Shown: piece by piece, positions 6,781-14,725 of the stretch
How positions within the stretch are numbered: the first letter of the stretch is position 1
Layout: every line of letters starts with the position of its first letter
Source of the DNA: Dehalococcoidales bacterium
GTDB lineage: Bacteria > Chloroflexota > Dehalococcoidia > Dehalococcoidales > RBG-16-60-22
Length of the DNA: 18,256 bases
Assembly: GCA_030606585.1 (NCBI GenBank)
Contig: JAUWGD010000019.1
Location: 1 to 18,256 of the forward strand
Reading direction: 5' to 3'
The notes under the pieces: model-generated
What the model saw: only the letters and a program-made list of their open reading frames with translations
What the model was told of the DNA's origin: nothing
The model's database searches: none
Position numbers and translations under genes: made by a program

Positions 6781-9189
6781 GCCCCTCAGCGTCGCGCCCA
6801 GTTCACCGGTAAGCCGCTTCAGGATTTGCTCCTCTACCTTGTTGACTTCTTCGTCGGTCAGGGTATGTGTGGGCGACTGGTAAACAAGCCGGTAGGCGAG
6901 CGATTTCTTCCCCGCGGCCACCTGTTTGCCGGAATACACGTCGAAGAGGATAACATCGCTAATCAATGAGAAGCCCTTGATGATTTCCAGGATTCTCTGG
7001 TGCGTCACCTCGGTATCTACTACAAGGGCCAGGTCCCTGATGGTGCTCGGGAAGCGCGGTATCGCCCGGAACATCTCATGGCTGGTCGCGAAGGGCAATA
7101 GCGCCGAAACGTTAATTTCGAACAGGCATACCGGCCCGTCAAGCTCAAAGGCATCGGCTACCCTGGTGTGAAGTTCGCCGATAACACCCAGTTTCACTTT
7201 CATGTCCTTATCTTCGATAACCATGGCGGCCTGTCGTGCGGGATGCAGTCCCTCGTCGTTGCTTTTCTCGAAGCTGACAGCCACGCCCAGGTGGTCGAGT
7301 AAGCCTTCGACAACTCCCTTGACGTCATAAAAGTCGAAAGAGCCATCGCCGCCTAGCCATGACTTCTCGGCCCTGGGGCCGCTCATGATGCCGCATAACA
7401 CATCCGGTTCATCGGGCAGGTCGTTTCCCCTGGAAAGGTATATCTTGCCCAGCTCGAAGAGCCTGATGCCGCCCTCTTCGTGCTTGCGGTTGGCAGCCAG
7501 GGTGGACAACAGGTTGGCGCGGAGGTTGGGACGCAGGTATTCCTGGTCGGCCGTCAGCGGCTTAACGATGCGTAAAGGCAGCGGTTCCGGGGGACGGGGT
7601 TCCGGTACCAGGTCGCTCAGCGCCTCGAGGCCGGTCAGCGGATGGGTGATTATCTCCTGGAAACTGTGGCCCACCAGGCACTGTCTCAATTTTCTCTTCA
7701 GGCTGAGGATGGGTGCCGGGTTCTGCCGGGGTATCGAGTCATCGAGCATGGTGGTGGGAATCTTGTCATAGCCGATAATACACGCGACTTCTTCGATAAG
7801 GTCTACGTCCTGCTTGATATCGCTGCGCCAGTAGGGTGTTTTCGCCGATATCTTCGAGCCTTCTGCCCGGCATTCGAAACCCAGTGAGGTCAGGGATTTC
7901 ACTATAAGGTCGCGACTTACTCCCACGCCCATGACACGTTTTACTTTCTCGGCGGTGACGGTGACGGGTTCGGTTTTTTTCTTACCGGGATAAACATCTA
8001 TGATGCCTTTAGCCACTTTCCCGCCGCCCAGCTCCGAAATCAGCTGCGTGGCATGGCGCAGGGTGGGGATGGTCATTCCGGCGCTGATGCCGCGCTCGAA
8101 CCGCATCGAGGCTTCGCTCAATAGACCGAGGTGGCGGCTGGTATAATGAATACTGGCCGCTTTAAAGCTGGCGGCTTCCAGCAGGATGGATGTGGTGCTT
8201 TGGGTAACCTCGCTGTTGAGACCGCCCATGACTCCCGCGATGGCCACCGTCCCCTGGCCGTCGGCGATGGTTAACATATCGCCGGTAAGTTTGCGTTCTT
8301 CTTCGTCCAGTGTATAGAAGTTTTCACCCTGGGCAGCCCGGCGCACGATTATTTTCTTATTTTTGAGTTTATTATAGTCGAACGAATGCAGGGGTTGCCC
8401 GTACTCCAGCATGACGTAGTTGGTAATATCAACGATGTTGTTTATCGGGCGCTGGTCACAGGCGATGAGTCGCTCCTGCAGCCAGGCCGGCGATTCGGTT
8501 ATCTTAACGTCCGTAATAAGGCTGGCGGAGTACCTGGGGCACAGGTCGGGGTCGGCGATTTCTATCGTCATTTGTTCCTCTATAGCGTCGCCGGTCTCTT
8601 TGTAGCTGGTTTCCGGGATGTGCATCTCCTGTCCGCTGAGGGCGGCGACTTCGCGGGCGATGCCGACTACCGAAAGGCAGTCGGGGCGGTTGGGCGTGAT
8701 ATCGATGTCGAGGACGGTATCGCCCATGTGTTCGGCCAGCGGCTTCCCGATTTCCGCCTCCGCCGCCAGGACCATGATGCCTTCGTGATTTTCAGATATG
8801 CCCAGTTCCTTCTCGGAGCAAATCATGCCGCTGGAGGCGACGCCGCGAATCTTGGCTGTTTTCAGTTCCTCGACTTCACCGTTATAGGGATTTATCAGGC
8901 GGGCTCCGACACTGGCAAAAGCAATCTTATCGTTGACATTCAGATTGGGAGCGCCGCAGACAACGGTCTCCTGCCCGGTGCCAAGTTCGACCGTCGCCAG
9001 GCGGAGCCGGTCGGCGTCGGGGTGGGGGTTGACCGCCGTTATCTGCCCGACGACCACGTTATCCCAGCTGCCGCCGGTGGTGATTATTTCGGCCACCTCG
9101 AATCCGGCCATCGTCAGCCTCTCGGCAAGTTCGGCCGGGGGCAGGGTAACATCCACGTAGTCTTTCAGCCAGTTTAAAGGTACTCTCAT
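6778..9189 (-). CDS. pheT: Phenylalanyl-tRNA synthetase beta subunit
   Basis: PheT is the large subunit of the alpha2-beta2 PheRS and provides tRNA binding and editing of Tyr-tRNA-Phe. The 803 residues match the usual bacterial size. In order I see the N-terminal M-R-V-P-L-N-W-L-K-D-Y-V start, the EMAP-II-like tRNA-binding domain (about 40-150, with N-P-H-P-D-A-D-R-L), the B3/B4 editing region (about 210-385), the B5 domain (about 400-475), the inactive synthetase-like core (about 490-690) and the C-terminal ferredoxin-fold anticodon-binding domain (about 708-803, with F-R-A-I-P-R-F-P-S-T-I-R-D-L-A). ATG at 9189 is preceded by AGGA (9200-9197). The gene follows pheS in the same direction but after a 175-bp gap carrying a palindromic repeat, wider than usual for a pheST pair. 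Confidence 0.97.
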   Translation of the reverse strand: MRVPLNWLKDYVDVTLPPAELAERLTMAGFEVAEIITTGGSWDNVVVGQITAVNPHPDADRLRLATVELGTGQETVVCGAPNLNVNDKIAFASVGARLINPYNGEVEELKTAKIRGVASSGMICSEKELGISENHEGIMVLAAEAEIGKPLAEHMGDTVLDIDITPNRPDCLSVVGIAREVAALSGQEMHIPETSYKETGDAIEEQMTIEIADPDLCPRYSASLITDVKITESPAWLQERLIACDQRPINNIVDITNYVMLEYGQPLHSFDYNKLKNKKIIVRRAAQGENFYTLDEEERKLTGDMLTIADGQGTVAIAGVMGGLNSEVTQSTTSILLEAASFKAASIHYTSRHLGLLSEASMRFERGISAGMTIPTLRHATQLISELGGGKVAKGIIDVYPGKKKTEPVTVTAEKVKRVMGVGVSRDLIVKSLTSLGFECRAEGSKISAKTPYWRSDIKQDVDLIEEVACIIGYDKIPTTMLDDSIPRQNPAPILSLKRKLRQCLVGHSFQEIITHPLTGLEALSDLVPEPRPPEPLPLRIVKPLTADQEYLRPNLRANLLSTLAANRKHEEGGIRLFELGKIYLSRGNDLPDEPDVLCGIMSGPRAEKSWLGGDGSFDFYDVKGVVEGLLDHLGVAVSFEKSNDEGLHPARQAAMVIEDKDMKVKLGVIGELHTRVADAFELDGPVCLFEINVSALLPFATSHEMFRAIPRFPSTIRDLALVVDTEVTHQRILEIIKGFSLISDVILFDVYSGKQVAAGKKSLAYRLVYQSPTHTLTDEEVNKVEEQILKRLTGELGATLRG

Positions 9190-9226
9190 ATTATTTTCCT
9201 GAATTGTTTATTAAAACAGTGTTATT

Positions 9227-9337
9227 GTCATTGCGAGGAGCCGAAGGCGACGTGGCAATCTCAAATACGGTCATGCGGATTGCTTCGCGGAGTTTATCCT
9301 GAGCGTAGCGTGAGGGCTCGCAATGACGCCTGGCGTC
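9227..9337. repeat. Dispersed palindromic repeat between pheS and pheT, long copy
   Basis: The element is bounded by GTCATTGCGAG (9227-9237) and its exact reverse complement CTCGCAATGAC (9317-9327). Nested inside are GCAATC (9255-9260) with GATTGC (9278-9283), and a CCTGAGCGTAGCGTGAGGG segment (9298-9316). A near-perfect 13-base palindrome, GACGCCTGGCGTC (9325-9337), overlaps its right end. It encodes nothing. The right part (CGGATTGCTTCG plus CTCGCAATGAC) recurs at 3282-3311. From general familiarity, such GCGAG...CTCGC elements are scattered between genes in many environmental bacterial genomes, but copy number here needs a genome-wide search. Confidence 0.8.
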
Positions 9338-9364
9338 TGTTTAACAATTCTTATATATTCGCTC

Positions 9365-10405
<1,041 letters not shown>

Positions 10406-10412
10406 TTTTACG

Positions 10413-10458
10413 CCTGTTAAAAATATCCCCTTCCTCTGCTGAAGGGAAGGGGAACAGG
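10413..10458 (-). promoter_or_regulatory. Terminator-like hairpin in the pheS leader (attenuator candidate)
   Basis: On the minus strand TCCCCTTCC (10453-10445) pairs perfectly with GGAAGGGGA (10434-10426) over a 10-base loop, and TATTTTT (10425-10419) follows: the form of an intrinsic terminator. An outer pair, CCTGTT (10458-10453) with AACAGG (10418-10413), could close the structure around the T-run. It would also cover the only Shine-Dalgarno-like AGG (10415-10413) of pheS. It could simply end most infC-rpmI-rplT transcripts, or act as a switch for pheST; pheST operons are controlled by attenuation in several bacteria. I see no leader peptide with a Phe run and no T-box. Confidence 0.55.
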
Positions 10459-10487
10459 TTGTGATGATTTTTAGGAGTCGGAGTGTT

Positions 10488-10847
10488 TTATTCCTGGCCT
10501 TTCCCTCCAGCGAGAGTTACTAGGCTGCTAAAGCTTTCTGGCTCCCTGACGGCCATATCGGCCAGCATCTTCCGGTTAATTTCTATGCCGGAATTCTTCA
10601 ATCCGTTCATGAATTTACTGTAAGTGATTCCCTGCGCGCGGCAGGCGGCATTGACGCGTAGAATCCAGAGTCGCCTCATGTCGCCTTTTCGCTCGCGCCG
10701 GTGGAAATAGGCATAGCTCAACGACTTTATCATGGACTCCTTGGCGCGCTTGATGAGTCGGTGCTTGGTGCCCCGGTGGCCCTTGGTCATGGCCAGTACT
10801 TTCTTATGTCGCTGGTGTGAGGTTACTCCTCTTTTTACTCTGGACAA
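10488..10847 (-). CDS. rplT: Large ribosomal subunit protein bL20
   Basis: bL20 binds 23S rRNA early in assembly of the 50S subunit and in some bacteria represses its own operon. The 119-residue basic protein has the expected order of features: the basic N-terminal extension S-R-V-K-R-G, H-K-K-V-L-A-M-T-K-G-H-R-G, and the globular part with L-W-I-L-R-V-N-A-A-C-R (about 60-70), G-I-T-Y-S-K-F-M-N-G-L, and N-R-K-M-L-A-D-M-A. The start is TTG at 10847, with GAGGAG (10860-10855) seven bases upstream; the protein begins exactly at the conserved S-R-V after it. It is the third gene of infC-rpmI-rplT and lies 17 bp after rpmI. Confidence 0.97.
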   Translation of the reverse strand: MSRVKRGVTSHQRHKKVLAMTKGHRGTKHRLIKRAKESMIKSLSYAYFHRRERKGDMRRLWILRVNAACRAQGITYSKFMNGLKNSGIEINRKMLADMAVREPESFSSLVTLAGGKGQE

Positions 10848-10864
10848 GTGATTGCTCCTCCTGT

Positions 10865-11068
10865 CTATTTGACCCCGTGGGGTATCAACCTTGATATCCG
10901 CTTGCGGTCACGGGGATTTAATTCTATCATCTCGTCAAACTGGCGCCGCACCCGCTTGGATTTCTTGGTGCGAAGGTGGCTTTTCGGCCCCTTGGCACGC
11001 ATGATTTTACCGCTGCCCGTAATATGGAAACGGCTCTTGGCGCCTTTATGCGTTTTGAGTTTTGGCAT
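10865..11068 (-). CDS. rpmI: Large ribosomal subunit protein bL35
   Basis: bL35 is a small basic protein of the 50S subunit. The 67 residues show the standard pattern: P-K-L-K-T-H-K-G-A-K-S-R-F at the N-terminus, the T-G-S-G-K-I turn, the basic segment S-K-R-V-R-R, and a C-terminus ending in L-I-P-H-G-V-K. The ATG at 11068 lies inside the 3' end of infC, overlapping it by 23 bp in another frame, with AAGGA upstream inside the infC coding sequence. That overlap suggests translational coupling of IF-3 and bL35. Confidence 0.96.
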   Translation of the reverse strand: MPKLKTHKGAKSRFHITGSGKIMRAKGPKSHLRTKKSKRVRRQFDEMIELNPRDRKRISRLIPHGVK

Positions 11069-11615
11069 TCGCTGGTTCCTTTTCTTCTTCTTTTGCTTTG
11101 GGCTTGGTTCCGGCCGGGGCCATGATGATATCCATCCTTCTCCCCTCCATTATCGGCTTTCTCTCCAGCGAGGCGACATCGCTCAATTTCTCCGCCATCC
11201 GCTGTAAGATTTTCCAGCCCAGGTCGGGGTGTGTGATTTCACGCCCCCGGAACATCAATGTTACTTTTACTTTATCGCCGTCAACCAGCAGCTTCCTGGC
11301 TGTCCTGGCTTTGGCTTCAAAATCATGAATACCTATCTTGGGTCGCAGGCGAATTTCTCTGAGTAAAGAGACCCTCTGGCTTTTTTTCGCCTGTTGCTCT
11401 TTCTTTTGCTGCTCGTACTTAAACTTACCGTAATCGAGTAATCGACATACGGGAGGTACTGATGTAGGAGCTACCTCGACGAGGTCCAGGTTATGCTTTT
11501 TCGCCGTCTCCCGTGCCTGAATCAAGGGCATGATACCGAGCTGTTCGCCCTTATCCCCAACCAGGCGAACCTCTCTAGCGATTATTCGCTCGTTGACACG
11601 AAGTTGTTTAACTAT
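11046..11615 (-). CDS. infC: Translation initiation factor IF-3, with apparent ATA start
   Basis: IF-3 binds the 30S subunit, keeps it apart from 50S and checks start-codon choice. The first ATG in frame (11531) would give 161 residues and cut off the conserved N-terminus. The frame continues upstream with V-N-E-R-I-I-A-R-E-V-R-L-V-G-D-K-G-E-Q-L-G-I, the standard IF-3 opening. An in-frame TAA at 11624-11622 limits it; between that stop and V-N-E-R there is no ATG, GTG or TTG, only AAG GAC ATA GTT AAA CAA CTT CGT. The likely start is therefore ATA (11615-11613), giving 189 residues, with GGAGGAGG at 11634-11627, 11 bases upstream. Rare starts (mostly AUU) in infC are known from E. coli and others and allow IF-3 to repress its own synthesis. 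The C-terminus has a charged tail (K-P-K-A-K-E-E-E-K-E) and overlaps rpmI by 23 bp. Confidence 0.92.
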   Translation of the reverse strand: MVKQLRVNERIIAREVRLVGDKGEQLGIMPLIQARETAKKHNLDLVEVAPTSVPPVCRLLDYGKFKYEQQKKEQQAKKSQRVSLLREIRLRPKIGIHDFEAKARTARKLLVDGDKVKVTLMFRGREITHPDLGWKILQRMAEKLSDVASLERKPIMEGRRMDIIMAPAGTKPKAKEEEKEPANAKTQNA

Positions 11616-11626
11616 GTCCTTTTAAA

Positions 11627-11634
11627 CCTCCTCC
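11627..11634 (-). promoter_or_regulatory. Ribosome binding site of infC
   Basis: GGAGGAGG on the minus strand is a near-perfect anti-16S match. It lies between the promoter at 11660-11689 and the conserved IF-3 N-terminus, which places initiation upstream of the first ATG. Its 11-base distance from the ATA is somewhat long; the AAAAGGA nearer the ATA is too close to serve alone. Confidence 0.7.
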
Positions 11635-11659
11635 AAACACAGGTATCCTACGAACAAAA

Positions 11660-11689
11660 ACTATACCATATTTTCATAGGGTAAATCAA
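11660..11689 (-). promoter_or_regulatory. Sigma-70-type promoter for infC-rpmI-rplT
   Basis: On the minus strand TTGATT (11689-11684) and TATAGT (11665-11660) are 18 bp apart, in the 110-bp gap between thrS and infC. Transcription would start near 11653 and leave about 38 bases before the infC start, including its ribosome site. Infc could thus be made independently of thrS, although read-through from thrS is also possible since no terminator is visible after thrS. Confidence 0.65.
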
Positions 11690-11725
11690 CTCCCTGAACC
11701 TGAGAATACGGTATCGCCTTCCATT

Positions 11726-13447
11726 TTACACTTTATCGGCGATTTCCCTGGTCAGGATTTCCAGGAAGTCGGAAAGGGGCTGGACGGGCAATTGCTCGCC
11801 GCTGCGGGGCCGCACGGAAACGGAGTTGTCGGCCACCTCTTTATCACCGATGATAACCATGTAGGGTATTTTATACAACTGAGCCTGCCTGATTTTCAGG
11901 TTCATCCTCTCGGAACGGTCGTCCACCTCTGCCCGCACTCCCCGGCTCCTGAACTCGGCCTCCAGCTTGCGGGCGTGGTCGAGATGACGGTCGGCGACCG
12001 GTATTATCTTCACCTGCACCGGTGCCAGCCATACCGGGAAGGCGCCGGTATAATGTTCAATCAGGAGTCCGAAGAACCGCTCCCAGGAACCCAGCAGGGC
12101 GCGATGTATCATGTAAGGCCGGTGCTCCTGTCCGTCCGCGCCAACGTACATTAAGTCAAAGCGCTCCGGCAGGTTAAAATCGAACTGTATGGTGGTCATC
12201 TGCCACTCGCGTCCGATAGCGTCCTCAATCTTCAGGTCTATTTTGGGGCCGTAGAAAGCGCCGCCGCCTTCGTCGACTTCATACTCGAGTTTGTTCTCAT
12301 CAATGACTCCACGCAGGGCATCCTGCGCGTCCTGCCACATCTTTTCGGTGCCGATCGATTTTTCGGGTCGTGTGGACAGATAGACCTTGATGTTTTTAAA
12401 GCCGAAGACACGCCACATGTGCAGCGAAAAGCGGAGAACCTCGGATATCTCGCTGTTCATCTGCTCTGGAGTGCAGAAGATATGGGCATCGTCCTGGGTC
12501 ATGCCGCGGGTACGCATCAGGCCCAGTAAGACACCGCTGCGTTCGTAGCGGTAAACGGTGCCCAGTTCCGCCCAGCGCAGGGGTAAATCGCGGTAGGAGC
12601 GAATCTGGGATTTATAGGCGTACATGTGGAAGGGGCAGTTCATCGGCTTGAGATAATAGTCCTGTCCATCGATGTCTATCGGCGAGTACATGTTCTCCTG
12701 GTAGAAGTCCAGGTGGCCGCTGATTTCCCAGAGCTTGCTCAGCCCGATATGCGGGGTGTACAGGATTTCGTAGCCGTTGGCGAAGTGCTCCTGCCTCCAG
12801 AACTCCTCGATGGTGGCGCGGATACGTCCCGCCTTCGGCAGGTAAACGATAAGTCCGCTGCCTATCTCGTCGGACGTGGTGAACAGTTCGAGCTCTCTAC
12901 CCAGTCGGCGGTGGTCGCGCTTCTTGGCTTCTTCTATCGTGGCCAGATGCGCATTGATTTCCTTCTCGCTGTTGAAAGCGATGCCGTAGATTCTCTGCAG
13001 CATGGGGTTGCGTTCTTTGCCCCGCCAGTAAGCCCCGGCGATGTTGGTCAGCTTGAAGGCTTTAATCTCGCCGGTGGACTTGACGTGGGGCCCCCGGCAC
13101 AGGTCAACGAAGTTGCCCTGCTCGTAAACGCCCAGCTTTTCGTCGGGTATCTCGTCAATCAGTTCCAGCTTGTAGGGCTGGGACGCGAACAGTTTTTTAG
13201 CCTCTGCCCTGGTGATTTCCCGGTGAGTGAAGGGTAAATCCGCCTTGATTATCTCGCGCATCTTCTCTTCGATAACGGGCAGGTCGTCGGGCGTAAGCGT
13301 GTGCGGCAAATCGAAGTCGTAATAGAAGCCGTCTTCAATCGACGGGCCGATGCCGAATTTTACGTCCGGGAATACGGACAGCACCGCCTCGGCCATGACA
13401 TGGGAGGCGGAATGCCGCATGGCTTCCAGTTGATTTTCTGCGTTCAC
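11726..13447 (-). CDS. thrS: Threonyl-tRNA synthetase lacking the TGS domain
   Basis: ThrRS charges tRNA-Thr and edits Ser-tRNA-Thr. The 573-residue protein starts almost at once with the editing domain: H12-S-A-S-H16, later C117-R-G-P-H121. The catalytic core has M269-N-C-P-F-H with zinc ligand C271, motif 2 R300-Y-E-R with M-R-T-R-G-M-T-Q-D-D-A-H-I-F-C, zinc ligand H322, and M-I-H-R-A-L-L-G-S near motif 3. A normal anticodon-binding domain ends the protein. Most bacterial ThrRS are about 640 residues with an N-terminal TGS domain; here it is missing. An in-frame TAG lies nine codons upstream of the GTG start, so a hidden extension is ruled out. Shorter TGS-less ThrRS enzymes are known and I believe this form occurs in Dehalococcoidia. 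No Shine-Dalgarno is present; see the promoter entry. It is the first gene of the leftward translation cluster. Confidence 0.95.
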   Translation of the reverse strand: MNAENQLEAMRHSASHVMAEAVLSVFPDVKFGIGPSIEDGFYYDFDLPHTLTPDDLPVIEEKMREIIKADLPFTHREITRAEAKKLFASQPYKLELIDEIPDEKLGVYEQGNFVDLCRGPHVKSTGEIKAFKLTNIAGAYWRGKERNPMLQRIYGIAFNSEKEINAHLATIEEAKKRDHRRLGRELELFTTSDEIGSGLIVYLPKAGRIRATIEEFWRQEHFANGYEILYTPHIGLSKLWEISGHLDFYQENMYSPIDIDGQDYYLKPMNCPFHMYAYKSQIRSYRDLPLRWAELGTVYRYERSGVLLGLMRTRGMTQDDAHIFCTPEQMNSEISEVLRFSLHMWRVFGFKNIKVYLSTRPEKSIGTEKMWQDAQDALRGVIDENKLEYEVDEGGGAFYGPKIDLKIEDAIGREWQMTTIQFDFNLPERFDLMYVGADGQEHRPYMIHRALLGSWERFFGLLIEHYTGAFPVWLAPVQVKIIPVADRHLDHARKLEAEFRSRGVRAEVDDRSERMNLKIRQAQLYKIPYMVIIGDKEVADNSVSVRPRSGEQLPVQPLSDFLEILTREIADKV

Positions 13448-13454
13448 GGGTTTA

Positions 13455-13483
13455 ATTATATCAGCGTTCAGCTACGAACGCAA
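13455..13483 (-). promoter_or_regulatory. thrS promoter, predicting a leaderless mRNA
   Basis: On the minus strand TTGCGT (13483-13478), a 17-bp spacer and a consensus TATAAT (13460-13455) precede the thrS GTG at 13447. Only seven bases (TAAACCC) lie between the -10 box and the start codon, so the transcript should begin at or one base before the GTG. This agrees with the absence of a ribosome binding site. Confidence 0.7.
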
Positions 13484-13520
13484 CGGAGTGGGCAGCATTA
13501 CCAGGCAAGTAGTTCCTGCT

Positions 13521-13550
13521 TTTACATTCGCAGTTTCGCTGTGCTAGACT
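13521..13550 (+). promoter_or_regulatory. MFS-gene promoter with extended -10, predicting a leaderless mRNA
   Basis: TTTACA (13521-13526), an 18-bp spacer and TGCTAGACT (13542-13550, an extended -10 of the form TGN plus hexamer) precede the GTG at 13556 by five bases. The start of transcription would fall on the start codon. No Shine-Dalgarno sequence fits in the interval. Confidence 0.5.
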
Positions 13551-13555
13551 GATTC

Positions 13556-14725
13556 GTGTCCCACTCCATAAATAAAATCTTTCTCATTTTAGGCTTATCC
13601 ATCTTTTCCTCTATGGTCGGCATCGGCATCATAGCACCGCTGCTGCCGATTTATGCCAAAAATCTGGGTGCCACCGGTGTCTGGATAGGCGTAATCTTTG
13701 CCGGTTATGCTATCTCCCGCACCGTCGTCCTGCCGTTTGTCGGTAAATTGTCGGACCGCCGCGGCCGTAAGCTGGTTATATCCGTCGGTCTGTTCCTTTT
13801 CGCCCTGACCTCTTTTGCCTATGTCCTCGCCGATAACGTGGTCAGCCTGCTGGTAATACGGCTGTTGCAGGGTGTGGCCGCGGGCCTTGTTCAACCTATT
13901 TCTCAGGCATATATCGGCGATATCGCCCCGGAAGGTGAAGAAGGGAAATGGATGGGATACTTTAACGCCACGTTTTTAATAGGCTGGGGCTGCGGCCCCC
14001 TCATGGGTGGGATTCTGAATGATTATTTCGGGATGGATTCCGCTTTTTACGTTATGGGCGGTCTCAACGTGGTGGCGTTTCTGGGTGTCACTATCTTCCT
14101 GCCGGAAGTCGTCCGTAAGGGAAAAGAGGCTGCCTCGGGGTCTTCTTTTAAGGATATAGCATCCAGCAATTTAACCAGGGGACTCTTTAGCTTCCAGGTC
14201 GGCGATGCCGCCCACCGGGGTATCGTACAGACTTTCATTCCCGTTTTTGGTGGTCTGACTATCGGCCTGAGTTCGTCGCTTATCGGGACGATATTATCGG
14301 TCCTCGTTATAGGAGCGGGACTTATTCAGGTATTTACCGGCCGACTCGCCGACAGGTTTAATAAAAGACGTGTTGTGATTATCGGGAGTATCGGTATAAT
14401 CGTTTCCATGCTGGTGATTCCTCAGGCTTTCAGCTTCTGGACGTTGCTGGTTTTTCTGGCTATCGCTATTATTGGTGACGCTACGGCTTTACCGTCCGCT
14501 TCGGCTCTTGTTATTGAAGAGGGAAGAAAATTCGGTATGGGTATATCCATGGCCACGTTCAATATCGGTCTGGGTGTGGGCATGTCCGTCGGACCGATTC
14601 TGGCCGGACTGGCAGCAGATTTATGGGGTGTAGAATTCGCTTTTTATTTCATGGCAGCTCTCATGCTTATCAGCACCATTGCCTTCAGCGGGTTTACACG
14701 CCGTCAGCCCAGAGCCGGTACCTAG
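13556..14725 (+). CDS. Major facilitator superfamily transporter, 12-helix drug-exporter type
   Basis: The 389 residues carry about twelve hydrophobic segments in two six-helix halves. The MFS loop 2-3 signature is G63-K-L-S-D67-R-R-G-R-K72, and its counterpart in the second half is G262-R-L-A-D-R-F-N-K-R-R (262-272). The first helix has G-I-G-I-I-A-P-L-L-P, and a G-P-L-M-G-G-I-L-N stretch follows helix 5, as in the drug:H+ antiporter families. These point to a proton-driven exporter; the substrate is not predictable. The start is GTG at 13556, where the hydrophobic N-terminus and the promoter agree. The gene is divergent from thrS (108 bp apart) and its stop overlaps that of the next, convergent gene. 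There is no neighbouring regulator. Confidence 0.88.
   Translation: MSHSINKIFLILGLSIFSSMVGIGIIAPLLPIYAKNLGATGVWIGVIFAGYAISRTVVLPFVGKLSDRRGRKLVISVGLFLFALTSFAYVLADNVVSLLVIRLLQGVAAGLVQPISQAYIGDIAPEGEEGKWMGYFNATFLIGWGCGPLMGGILNDYFGMDSAFYVMGGLNVVAFLGVTIFLPEVVRKGKEAASGSSFKDIASSNLTRGLFSFQVGDAAHRGIVQTFIPVFGGLTIGLSSSLIGTILSVLVIGAGLIQVFTGRLADRFNKRRVVIIGSIGIIVSMLVIPQAFSFWTLLVFLAIAIIGDATALPSASALVIEEGRKFGMGISMATFNIGLGVGMSVGPILAGLAADLWGVEFAFYFMAALMLISTIAFSGFTRRQPRAGT
14722..14725. other. Shared CTAG: convergent stop codons overlap by four bases
   Basis: CTAG at 14722-14725 provides TAG (14723-14725) for the + strand MFS gene and, because it is palindromic, TAG (14724-14722) for the - strand symporter. There is no room for a terminator between the genes, so each transcript must run antisense into the other. 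Confidence 0.9.

Noticed and set aside
8386..9177. A long + strand open frame opposite pheT
   Set aside because: It is complementary to conserved PheT domains, with no recognisable motif of its own. The same holds for the frame at 12626-13237 opposite thrS.
9190..9364. A tRNA or small RNA gene in the pheS-pheT gap
   Set aside because: The folding potential comes from the inverted repeat; there is no cloverleaf, no anticodon arm and no promoter-terminator pair.
10848..11207. A + strand frame of 119 codons over rpmI and infC
   Set aside because: It lies opposite two well-conserved translation genes and shows only antisense composition.
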